Assembly (NCBI GenBank): GCA_038210415.1
Contig: JBBQWS010000030.1
Location: forward strand, 1-39,402
Reading direction: 5' to 3'
DNA from: JBBQWS01 sp038210415
Lineage (GTDB): Bacteria; Actinomycetota; Actinomycetes; Prado026
Length of the DNA: 39,402 nucleotides
In this document: one piece after another, positions 32,069 through 39,402 of the stretch
Position numbering within the stretch: position 1 is the stretch's first letter
Layout: each line of letters opens with the position of its first letter
Translations under genes and position numbers: made by a program
Notes under the pieces: model-generated
What the model saw: the letters and a program-made list of their open reading frames with translations, nothing else
Told to the model about the DNA's origin: nothing
Database searches by the model: none

Positions 32069-35000
32069 GGGGTTCTCCTTCTGGTTCCACGAGCGCGGCT
32101 GCGGTTCGCCCGCGGCCGAACCGCAGGTAGAGCGACGGAACCACGAACAGGTTGAGCAAGGTCGACGTGACGAGACCACCCAGGATCACGACCGCGAGCG
32201 GGTGCTCGATCTCGTGGCCGGGACGGTCGCCGAGGACGACCAGCGGCACCAGCGCCAGGCCCGTGGCCAGCGAGGTCATCAGGATGGGCGACAACCGCTC
32301 ACGCGCCCCGCGGAGCACCAGGGCCGGACCGAACGCCTCGCCCTCCTCGCGTTCGAGGTGCTGGCAGTGGTTCACCAGCAGGATGCAGTTGCGGGCGGCG
32401 ATCCCGAACACGGTGAAGAACCCCACCAGGGTCCCGAGCGAGACGATGCCGCCCGCGATCCAGGCCGCGATCACCCCGCCCACCAGCGCCATCGGCAGGG
32501 TGAGGTAGACGATCAAGGCCGCACGCCAGCTACGGAACGACGCCTGGAGCAGTAGCAGCACCAGCAACGCGGTCACCCCGGACGTCGCGAGCAGCCGACC
32601 CTGCGCCGACTGGCGCTCCTGCCACTCGCCGAGCACCTCGGCGTGGTAGCCCTGGGGGAACGACACGGCCGCGAGCTGGGTCTTCAGCTCGGCGACCACG
32701 GATCCGAGGTCGCGCCCCTCGACGTTCGCGCCGACGTCCAGCCGTCGCGAGTCGCCCTGCCGTTCGATTGCGTTCGGGTTGGGCACCAGCGCAACCGTCG
32801 CCACGTCGCCGAGCAGCACCTGCCGCCCTGACGGGGTGTCGATCGGCAGTTTCTCGATGTCGGTCACGTTGGCCCTGGTGGCCGGGGTGCTCCACACGAC
32901 GACGTCATAGGCCTTCCCGGCCCTGAAGATGTCACCGACCTCCTCCCCCGCCACGAGGGTCGCCGCCGCCCGCCGCACATCACCGGGCTTGAGCCCGTAG
33001 CGCTCGGCCGCAGCGAGCTTCACCGTCACCTCGATCTGCGGAACGTCCGTGGAGATGTCGCTGTGCGCGTCGATCACACCCTCGATCCCGGACAAGATCG
33101 TCGTGATCTCCTGAGACTTCTGCCGCAGCACTGCGAGGTCCTCGCCGTAGGTCCGGATGACGATCGATTCCTTGCCGCCGGTCAGCACCTCCTGGATCCG
33201 CTCGTCGAGATAGGTCTGCACTTCGTGGTAGATCCCGGGGTGCCCGGCTGCGATCTCCCGGATCCGGGCGAGCGTCGTGTCGTAGTCGGCCGACGGGTCG
33301 AGCGAGACCCAGTTCTCGCCGAGGTTCACCCCTGCGACCTCCTCGCCCAGCAGCGCCTGCCCGATGTGTCCGCCGAAGCTGCGTACGCCGGGCACTTTCG
33401 TCAGCTCGTTGCTCACCTGGGTTGTCGTGCGGACCATCTCCGAGTCCGCGGTGCCGGGCATGGTCACCCAGTGGATGAGGAAGTCACGCTCCTTGAACGC
33501 GGGGAAGAGCGACTGCCCGAGCTGAGGCACCACCATCAGACCGACCAGAGTGACCACGCCGAACGCGGCGTACACCGCCCGCGGCCGGCCCATGATCCAG
33601 ACCAGAAGCCGCGTATAGCCCCGCTGCAGCAGGCCGACCACGGGTGAGGAGTGGCGTTCGACCGGGGCGCCGCGGAGCAGGAGGAGGGCGAGCGCGGGCG
33701 TCACGGTCATCGCGACGACCATCGACGCCACGATCGCCAGCGTGTACGAAAGCGCCAACGGACGGAAGAACGCACCGGTGAGTCCTTGCAGCAGGAAGAC
33801 CGGGATCGCCGCCGCGACGATGATCAGCGTGGCGTAGACGATCGGGCTGCGAACCTCGAGCGATGCCTCCAGGACGATCGACGCGGTCGAGCGACCCGTC
33901 CCGTCGAGCCGGTTCTGCCGCAGCCTGCGCACGATGTTCTCGACGTCGATGATGGCGTCGTCTACCACCGCACCCAGCGCGATCACCAGTCCGGCCAGGG
34001 TCATGGTGTTGACGGTCGCGCCTCGCCAGTAGAGGACGAGCATCGTCGCCGTCAGCGACAAGGGGATGGTCAGCAGGCTGATCAACGCGACCCGCCACTC
34101 GAACAAGAACAACCCCAGGATCACGACGACGAGAAGGAAGCCCAGCACCAGCGCCTGCGTGAGGTTGTGGATCGCCAGCTCGATGAAGTCGGCCTGTCGG
34201 AAGACCTGCGTGTCGAACGTGACCCCAGGCAGCCCCGGACCCAGGGTTCGGATGACGTCCTCGACGCCCTGGGTCAGCTGGAGGGTATTGGCCCACGGGA
34301 GCTTCTCGACGACCAGGAGCAGGCCCGGACTCCCGTTGATCACGGCGTCGCCGATGAGCGGCTGGTGCTCTTCAGCCACCTTCGCCACTTCGCCCAGGTG
34401 GACGGTGCTGCCGTCGGCCTTCGTCACCGTGACCCGGCTCAAGTCGGCAGGGGTCACGATAGGCAGGACGTTGCGTACGCCGATCTGCTGGTTCGGGGTG
34501 TCGATGTTCCCCCCTGTCCCGATCACGCTGCCGCTGGAGAACTTGAGCAGCCCGGAGTCCACCGCGTCGGCCGTCGCCTCCATCACCTGGTCGAGGCTGA
34601 CTCCCTTCGCCGCGAGCGCCGGCGGCTGGACCTGGACGGTCATCATCTGCAACCGCTCGTTCCAGATCGCGACGTTGGCCACGCCCGGAACCCGGAGCAG
34701 CCGCGCCCGGATCGTCCAGTACGCCATCATCGACATCTCGATCAGCGAGTGGTCCTTGGACGTCATCCCGATCTGCATCGCCCGACCGGTCGCCGAGACC
34801 GGGGCGAGCATGACCGGTGGCGCCGCCCAGGTCGGCAGGGTCGTCGACACGGCAGCGAGGCGCTCCTGGACAAGGAGCCGGTCGCGGAGCAGGTCGGTGT
34901 CCTGGCCGAACAGGAGCTCGATCGACGAGAGCTGCGGGACGGACTTCGAGCGCATGTCCGACAGGCCTTGGATGCCGTTGAGCGCCTGCTCCAGCGGCAC

Positions 35001-35228
35001 GGTCACCAGCTGTTCGACGTCGGACGTCGACAGCCCCACACAGGCCGTCTGGATCAGCACGCGCGGCGGCGCGAACTCGGGGAACACGTCGACCCGCGTG
35101 GACCCGAGGGAGCCGATGCCAACGACCATCATTGCCACCGCTGCGGCCGCGACGAGGAACGGGAAGCGGAGGCTGTGCCCGACCACCCACCGCATCAGCG
35201 TTCGGCGCCCCTCCGCCGGCGAGGACAT
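32058..35228 (-). CDS. RND family efflux permease, HME-like (CusA-type)
   Basis: Inner-membrane transporter of 1056 residues with the full RND architecture: TM1, a large external loop with porter subdomains, TM2-6, a second large loop, and TM7-12. TM4 carries the proton-relay motif LAGLVIALGAVVDDAIIDVENIVRRL, typical of heavy-metal-efflux permeases. The conserved HME motif FGIAARNCILLVNHCQHLEREEGEAF in TM10-11 is intact, and APVSATGRAMQIG and NPNAIERQGDSRRLDV are recognisable porter segments. The substrate is unproven, as methionine-rich metal sites were not verified. It starts 3 bp past the mini-adaptor stop and is co-operonic with a second, more divergent RND protein. Confidence 0.9.
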   Translation of the reverse strand: MSSPAEGRRTLMRWVVGHSLRFPFLVAAAAVAMMVVGIGSLGSTRVDVFPEFAPPRVLIQTACVGLSTSDVEQLVTVPLEQALNGIQGLSDMRSKSVPQLSSIELLFGQDTDLLRDRLLVQERLAAVSTTLPTWAAPPVMLAPVSATGRAMQIGMTSKDHSLIEMSMMAYWTIRARLLRVPGVANVAIWNERLQMMTVQVQPPALAAKGVSLDQVMEATADAVDSGLLKFSSGSVIGTGGNIDTPNQQIGVRNVLPIVTPADLSRVTVTKADGSTVHLGEVAKVAEEHQPLIGDAVINGSPGLLLVVEKLPWANTLQLTQGVEDVIRTLGPGLPGVTFDTQVFRQADFIELAIHNLTQALVLGFLLVVVILGLFLFEWRVALISLLTIPLSLTATMLVLYWRGATVNTMTLAGLVIALGAVVDDAIIDVENIVRRLRQNRLDGTGRSTASIVLEASLEVRSPIVYATLIIVAAAIPVFLLQGLTGAFFRPLALSYTLAIVASMVVAMTVTPALALLLLRGAPVERHSSPVVGLLQRGYTRLLVWIMGRPRAVYAAFGVVTLVGLMVVPQLGQSLFPAFKERDFLIHWVTMPGTADSEMVRTTTQVSNELTKVPGVRSFGGHIGQALLGEEVAGVNLGENWVSLDPSADYDTTLARIREIAAGHPGIYHEVQTYLDERIQEVLTGGKESIVIRTYGEDLAVLRQKSQEITTILSGIEGVIDAHSDISTDVPQIEVTVKLAAAERYGLKPGDVRRAAATLVAGEEVGDIFRAGKAYDVVVWSTPATRANVTDIEKLPIDTPSGRQVLLGDVATVALVPNPNAIERQGDSRRLDVGANVEGRDLGSVVAELKTQLAAVSFPQGYHAEVLGEWQERQSAQGRLLATSGVTALLVLLLLQASFRSWRAALIVYLTLPMALVGGVIAAWIAGGIVSLGTLVGFFTVFGIAARNCILLVNHCQHLEREEGEAFGPALVLRGARERLSPILMTSLATGLALVPLVVLGDRPGHEIEHPLAVVILGGLVTSTLLNLFVVPSLYLRFGRGRTAAALVEPEGEPHVA

Positions 35229-35231
35229 GGA

Positions 35232-35705
35232 CTACTCCTCTCCGGCGATCTGGTATTCCGCTCCGAGGAGCTCGGGCGCGCCGACGACCACGACCGCGGT
35301 GCCGGTCGGCGGTCCCTCGGTGAGGAAGGCGGTGGTCCCGACGATCGACTCGACGGTGACGGCTCGGCGCACGAAGGTGCCGGTGCGTGCGACGGCGTAC
35401 GCCCAGGTCGACCCGTCGTTGTCATAGACGATGGCTGCGTACGGGACCGTGCTCCGCACACCTGCCACCCCGTGCGTGCCCGCTGGCACGGACCGGACGG
35501 TGTCGGTCTCGATCCCGAGCCGGTCGGCGGCCTGGTCGCTGAGGGTGACCTGGTACCGGTCGGTGCCGCTGACCCGTTCGAGGGACACCGAAGACGAGTC
35601 GTCGCCGCTCGCCTCGCTGCCCTGCGTGCAGCCGCTGAGGAGCGACGCGGCCATGACTGCGAACGCGCAGGCGGTCGTCACTCGGCGCACCTTGGTGGTG
35701 GTCAT
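35232..35705 (-). CDS. Mini periplasmic-adaptor-like lipoprotein of the RND operon
   Basis: A 157-residue lipoprotein: signal peptide ending SLLSGC (Cys26), then a short domain resembling only the membrane-proximal C-terminal part of RND membrane-fusion proteins (YQVTLSDQAADRLGIETDTV, VPYAAIVYDNDGSTWAYAV, FVRRAVTVESIVGTTAFLTEGPPTGTAVVVVGAPELLGAEYQ). The lipoyl/barrel-sandwich and alpha-hairpin domains of normal adaptors (about 350-400 residues) are absent. This makes sense if no outer-membrane channel has to be reached. The start at 35705 overlaps the stop of the upstream RND gene (ATGA), and the downstream RND gene follows within 3 bp, so the three are a unit. Confidence 0.82.
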   Translation of the reverse strand: MTTTKVRRVTTACAFAVMAASLLSGCTQGSEASGDDSSSVSLERVSGTDRYQVTLSDQAADRLGIETDTVRSVPAGTHGVAGVRSTVPYAAIVYDNDGSTWAYAVARTGTFVRRAVTVESIVGTTAFLTEGPPTGTAVVVVGAPELLGAEYQIAGEE

Positions 35706-38700
35706 GTCCTTGTCCCTTCGGTGAGTCGCGGAACTTCCTGGCCGAGCGCCTCTGTCGGCGTCCTACCGCCGGCCCGCCCAAGGAACGCCGGCAGGACGAG
35801 TAGCACCACGGCCGTCGACGTGACGAGACCGCCGAGGAAGGTCACAGCGAAAGGCTGGAGGAGCTCGGTCCCGGGGCTGCCCCTGAGCACCGCCGCCGGT
35901 AGCAGAAGCGCTCCGGACCCGAGCGCCGTAGCCAGGACCGGGACCAGTTGGGTGCGCGTGGCCAGCACGACGTCCGGACCCCCGTCGCTGAGGTCGACGA
36001 CGTCGGGCGGGTGGACTGCGCGAGCTAGCACCACCCCTTGGCGGAGGGTCAGCAGCGCGACGGCGAAGAGTGCGGCCAGCGGTCCGGCCGTGCGCAACCC
36101 GCCGACGAACGCAGCAGCGATCACCGCACCGGCGAGGGAGACCGGCACGAGAAGCAGAAGCTGGGCGGCCCGGCGCCAGCTCTGGGTCGCTGCCTGGAGG
36201 ATCAGCAGGACCAGCACAAGCGCGCCGAAGGCACCAGCAAGAGCTCGGCGCACGTCGTCCTCTGCTCCTGTTGCTGCACCGACCACCTCGGCGTGGTATT
36301 CGAGCGGCATCGTCAGGGTCGCGATCTTGGCCCGGACGTCTTCCGCGACCGCTTGGGCCGAGCGACCATCCAGCCTGAGGACGACGTCCAGGCTGCGCGA
36401 GACGTCATGGTGCACGATCTGCACCGGCTCCGGACCGATCCGCACCGAAGCGATATCGCCGAGTCGCACCTGGCCCCCGGACGGGGTGTCGATGAGCAGA
36501 CCCTGCAGGGTGCTGAGGCTCTGTCGGACGGGCGGCCCGCCCCAGACCACGACGTCGAAGACCTTGGCGTCCTCGTAGAGACTGCCGACGATCAGGCCAG
36601 AGGTCAGCGTGGTCGAGTCGCGTCGCACGTCGCCCGGCTTGAGGCCGACCTTCGCGGCCGCGGCGAGATCGACCTCGATGTGGGCGACCGGCTGCTGGAC
36701 CAACGGATCGACCTTCGAGCCCACCACCCCGTCGATCCCGGCGACCGAGGCCTGGACGTCTGCTGCCTTCGCCCGCAACGTGGCCAGGTCGTAGCCGTAG
36801 ACCCGGACCACCAGGTCACGGGACGCCGGGTCCGACGCGGCCGTGACCCGGTCGCCCGTGTAGGTGCCCACCGACCCGCGGATGCCCGGGTACCCGTGCA
36901 CGACGGCCTCGATGGCCGCGGTGGTCGACCCGTAGTCGACCTGGTCCTCGACGTTGAGCCATACCTCGGCGGAGTTCACATCGACCAGCTGGTCCGAGGT
37001 CACGGCTCGGCCGACGTGTGCCCCGACGTCGCCGACACCGTCGATCTTGGCGAGTCGTCCGCTCACCTCGGAAGTCATCCGGTCCATCTCGGCAAGAGAG
37101 GTGCCCGCGACGGACTCGAGGTGGACGAGAAGGTTCCGGTCGCGGACCGGCGGCAGGAGGGAGCGCTGACTCAGCTGCGGCACGGCGAGGAGGCAGGCGA
37201 GCCCGAGCACCACGATCGCGGCCCAAGCGACCCGGGCCGGTGGGCGGACCTCGTCTCGCCGTTCGCTCCGCCGGTCGTAACGACGGTGCACCAGACGCGC
37301 CAACGGACCCTCACGCAGACCCGCAGGCGTCGACCGAAGGAAGATCACGGCGAGAGCGGGTGCAACCACCAGCGCCACCACCAGCGACGCGAGCACGGCA
37401 ACGGCGTACGTGGCGACAAGGGACCGGGTGAACGCCGTCGCGAGTCGACCCATGACGAGCAGCGGGGTGGCCGCCGCGAGTGCGACCAGCAGGGTGAACC
37501 CGAGCCCGCGCCGACAGCGCAGACACGCGGCAGCCACGGTTGACGGGTCAGCCCGGGAATCGCTTGCGATGCTCTGCGCCCTCAGCGCCGTTCGTACCGC
37601 CTCGACACTACGGACGCCGTCGTCCACGACGAACGCGAGCGCCGCGGCGATCCCCAGCAAGGTCATGGTCGAGAAGGTGGTTCCAGCGAGGTACAGCACA
37701 TACGACGCGACGGCGAGCGAGAGCAGGACCGTGCCCGCGACGACGACGACGGCGCGCCAGCTCGAGAGCAGGAGGAACAACGCACCGAGCAACAGCAGCA
37801 GGCCGAGCACCGACGCCACCTCGAGCGTGCCGAGGGCGCTGTCGAGGTACGAAGCGGGGCGGTAGACCGAGGTGTCGACGGCGATTCCCTGCAGCCCCGG
37901 TGCGAGGGCACTCATGGCCGCCTCGACTGCGCGCGCGACCTCGCGGGTGCTCGCACCGGGGAACGTGTCGACGACGAGGTAGAGGCTCGGTGCGCCCGAA
38001 ACGAGAGCGTCGCCGATCAGCGGCTGGTGGTCCTCGACCACCGTCGCGACGTCGCCGAGCCGCAGACTCCCCGCGGGCGCCCCTTCGACCGGAACCGCCG
38101 CGAGCTGCTGCGGACTGCGGATCGGCAGGATGTGCTGGATCGCCAGCCGCTGGTTGGGCGTCTCGACGAAACCTCCGGTGCCCGGTGTCGACGCCTCGAC
38201 GAAGCTGAGTGGTGAGACCCACAGCGCATTGCCGGCGGTCTCGATGACCTGAGTCAAGGAAACCCCCGCCGCCTTGAGCTTCGCCGGGTCGACCTGCACC
38301 TGCAGCTGGCGGTCCCGCTGGCCGTACAAGGAGACGTTGGCCACGCCCGGGATGCCCATCAGTCGGGGCCGGATCTTCCAGCGGGCCAGGACCGACATGT
38401 CGATGAGCGAGACGTCCTTGGAGCTGAGGCTCACCATCGCGACCCGGCTGGACGAGGCCAGCGGCTCGATCATGATCGGGGCCGTGCCGACGTTCGGCAG
38501 CACGTGCGCCTGAGCCAGCCGCTCCTGCACCATCTGCCGAGCGGCGTAGAGGTCCGTGCCCGGCTCGAAGACGAGATCGATCGCCGAGAATCCGGGCATC
38601 GACCTGGAGGTGATGTGGTCGAGCCACGGCACCCCGTTGAGAAGGTCCTGCTCGAGTCCGAGGGTGACCAGCTGCTCGACTTCGGCGGCCGACAGGCCGA

Positions 38701-38857
38701 GGGCTTCGGTCTGGATCTCGATCGTCGGCGGCATCAGCTCGGGGTACACCGCCACCGGTGCGCCACGCAGCTGGACGAACGTCAGGACGAGCAGACCCAG
38801 CGCAGCCGCGAGGACAAGCCGCCCGAAACGCATGCTCACTTCGATCAACCAGCTCAT
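35702..38857 (-). CDS. RND family efflux permease, divergent HME-like paralogue
   Basis: First gene of the operon, 1051 residues. It keeps the RND fold: an N-terminal HME-like start (VQLRGAPVAVYPELMPPTIEIQTEALGLSAAEVEQLVT), PGVANVSLYGQRDRQLQVQVD, and TM4 LLGIAAALAFVVDDGVRSVEAVRTAL with the VDD aspartates. The C-terminal half has drifted, however: the usual G-I-x-x-R-N-x-I-L-L motif is replaced by VALLTLRQGVVLARAV, and the first transmembrane half is more hydrophobic and simplified. It may form a mixed trimer with the second permease, or be a regulator-like subunit. ATG 38857 is chosen because the upstream 41 residues to 38980 are not conserved. Confidence 0.85.
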   Translation of the reverse strand: MSWLIEVSMRFGRLVLAAALGLLVLTFVQLRGAPVAVYPELMPPTIEIQTEALGLSAAEVEQLVTLGLEQDLLNGVPWLDHITSRSMPGFSAIDLVFEPGTDLYAARQMVQERLAQAHVLPNVGTAPIMIEPLASSSRVAMVSLSSKDVSLIDMSVLARWKIRPRLMGIPGVANVSLYGQRDRQLQVQVDPAKLKAAGVSLTQVIETAGNALWVSPLSFVEASTPGTGGFVETPNQRLAIQHILPIRSPQQLAAVPVEGAPAGSLRLGDVATVVEDHQPLIGDALVSGAPSLYLVVDTFPGASTREVARAVEAAMSALAPGLQGIAVDTSVYRPASYLDSALGTLEVASVLGLLLLLGALFLLLSSWRAVVVVAGTVLLSLAVASYVLYLAGTTFSTMTLLGIAAALAFVVDDGVRSVEAVRTALRAQSIASDSRADPSTVAAACLRCRRGLGFTLLVALAAATPLLVMGRLATAFTRSLVATYAVAVLASLVVALVVAPALAVIFLRSTPAGLREGPLARLVHRRYDRRSERRDEVRPPARVAWAAIVVLGLACLLAVPQLSQRSLLPPVRDRNLLVHLESVAGTSLAEMDRMTSEVSGRLAKIDGVGDVGAHVGRAVTSDQLVDVNSAEVWLNVEDQVDYGSTTAAIEAVVHGYPGIRGSVGTYTGDRVTAASDPASRDLVVRVYGYDLATLRAKAADVQASVAGIDGVVGSKVDPLVQQPVAHIEVDLAAAAKVGLKPGDVRRDSTTLTSGLIVGSLYEDAKVFDVVVWGGPPVRQSLSTLQGLLIDTPSGGQVRLGDIASVRIGPEPVQIVHHDVSRSLDVVLRLDGRSAQAVAEDVRAKIATLTMPLEYHAEVVGAATGAEDDVRRALAGAFGALVLVLLILQAATQSWRRAAQLLLLVPVSLAGAVIAAAFVGGLRTAGPLAALFAVALLTLRQGVVLARAVHPPDVVDLSDGGPDVVLATRTQLVPVLATALGSGALLLPAAVLRGSPGTELLQPFAVTFLGGLVTSTAVVLLVLPAFLGRAGGRTPTEALGQEVPRLTEGTRT

Positions 38858-39243
38858 GCGATGCCCCCCTGGTGCACGACTTCGGGCTCCACACCGGATT
38901 ACGCCCACCCCGACCGGGCTGGTCGGGGACCCCACGCTGTCCGGTGCCGCCGTTGCTATCGTCCCGGGGCGGCCGTCCAACAGAGTCGAAGGTCCCTACT
39001 TGCTCGGTGACTTCGTCGTGGAGACCATCCATCCGCCGACGACCGAAGAGCTCCGGGTTCGGGCTGCCGAGTTGCGACTGGTCGCCGAGTTCGTGCGCGA
39101 CTTCGTCCCTCTGCTGGCAGCCAAGGAAGTGCGAGCCAACTCGATGCGCCAAGACCCCGCTGATCCGCGACGCTCAGCATGCCGCCCTGGCTTGGATACC
39201 CTGACGGTCAGTTCCCCGCGACGGGAGAGTCGGCCGACAGGTG
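38858..39243. other. 386-bp region between divergent RND operon and LuxR regulator
   Basis: This should hold the promoters of the RND operon (minus strand) and the MalT-like regulator (plus strand). No clear promoter boxes were identified. Its right half (39001-39204) is coding-like in places (separate entry). The perfect palindrome CTGACGGTCAG (39201-39211, 5-bp arms, 1-base centre) lies about 33 bp before the regulator start and could be an operator. Confidence 0.5.
39001..39204 (+). other. Possible broken small gene upstream of the LuxR regulator
   Basis: From a TTG at 39001 with GAAGG 7-8 bases upstream, the frame reads a plausible, helix-rich protein: FVVETIHPPTTEELRVRAAE, then LRLVAEFVRDFVPLLAAKEV, as far as about 39140. 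In that frame there is no stop before the window end, and the later part looks like shadow sequence. A sister frame from about 39135 reads LIRDAQHAALAWIP and stops at 39204. A single frameshift near 39130-39140 would join them into one ~67-residue protein. I do not recognise a family. Low confidence. Confidence 0.25.
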
Positions 39244-39402
39244 ATGCACTCGGAGCGGGAGACGATGGGGCCGAACGTCCTGCTCGAGACGAAGTTCTAC
39301 CTCCCGCAGTCGCGCTCGGGGGCGGTGTCTCGGCCGCGACTGCGCGAGCGGTTGGACCGCGGCAGTGGAGCGAAGCTGATGCTCGTCTCCGCGCCGGCCG
39401 GC
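39244..39402 (+). CDS. MalT-like LuxR-family regulator (N-terminus only, cut by window edge)
   Basis: The visible 53 codons include NVLLETKFYLPQSRSGAVSR, then PRLRERLDRG, and end KLMLVSAPAG, the exact N-terminal pattern of MalT/LAL regulators just before Walker A (SAPAGFGKTT). The rest lies beyond base 39402. Start at ATG 39244 or ATG 39265 (MGPNVLL), with purine-rich GGAGCGGGAG upstream of the latter. It is divergent from the RND operon and could control it, but this is inference. Confidence 0.8.
   Translation, partial: MHSERETMGPNVLLETKFYLPQSRSGAVSRPRLRERLDRGSGAKLMLVSAPAG

Noticed and set aside
33651..36578. 975-codon plus-strand open frame across the RND genes
   Set aside because: It is the antisense of three clear minus-strand genes, with Arg/Asp/His-rich low-complexity sequence and no family motifs. 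It is a high-GC shadow.
1..39402. tRNA, rRNA, insertion sequences, prophage or integrases
   Set aside because: None recognised in the translated frames or by eye on either strand. The window has no transposase or integrase motifs.

Overview
This 39.4 kb window is very GC-rich chromosomal DNA with tightly packed genes, many ATGA or GTGA start/stop overlaps, and frequent GTG starts. These traits, together with bacterial Ku, a DUF1918/DUF1876 protein, a DUF4242 protein, large LuxR-family ATPase regulators and an actinobacterial-style RND cluster, point to an actinomycete (Actinomycetota). I cannot name the genus. I saw no rRNA, tRNA, CRISPR array, prophage or insertion sequence. The region looks like ordinary chromosome with an accessory-metabolism flavour.

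Layout. 0-7.4 kb is a housekeeping and maintenance patch: a cold-shock protein cut by the window edge, a Tat-type LAS-peptidase-like lipoprotein, trmB, a thioredoxin, a membrane VPS62-like protein coupled to a small zinc ribbon, Ku, a decayed alpha/beta-hydrolase_9 gene, and a DUF1918/DUF1876 protein. 7.4-13.7 kb has an SDR dehydrogenase divergent from a five-gene operon: acetyl-CoA-synthetase-like ligase, 2-oxoacid (or acetoin) dehydrogenase E1alpha, E1beta and E2, then an acyl carrier protein. 13.7-19.5 kb holds an acyltransferase-3 membrane protein, a trimethylamine-dehydrogenase-like flavoprotein, a methyltransferase, an amidase and a probably truncated lipoprotein. 19.7-25.5 kb holds an ASCH-domain protein, a P-type cation ATPase, and a divergent secreted beta-propeller/malectin protein. 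25.5-31.2 kb holds a LuxR-type ATPase regulator, a small DUF4242 protein and a two-gene ABC exporter. 31.2-38.9 kb is a four-gene minus-strand operon: RND permease, mini-adaptor lipoprotein, second RND permease, secreted protein. The window ends inside a second, MalT-like LuxR regulator.

How the genes work together. The clearest functional unit is the operon at 8425-13696. Its gene order suggests that a short-chain acyl group is activated or made by oxidative decarboxylation (or acetoin cleavage) on a lipoyl E2. A dedicated ACP is made as the last product, and no E3 is encoded. This is the best candidate here for a poorly described system. The second is the RND operon, in which two non-identical HME-like permeases flank a short adaptor that lacks most of a normal membrane-fusion protein, in a bacterium presumably without a Gram-negative outer membrane. 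Several signs of gene decay are also present: the alpha/beta-hydrolase (deletion plus frameshift), the lipoprotein antisense to the amidase 3' end, and a possible broken small ORF near 39.0 kb.
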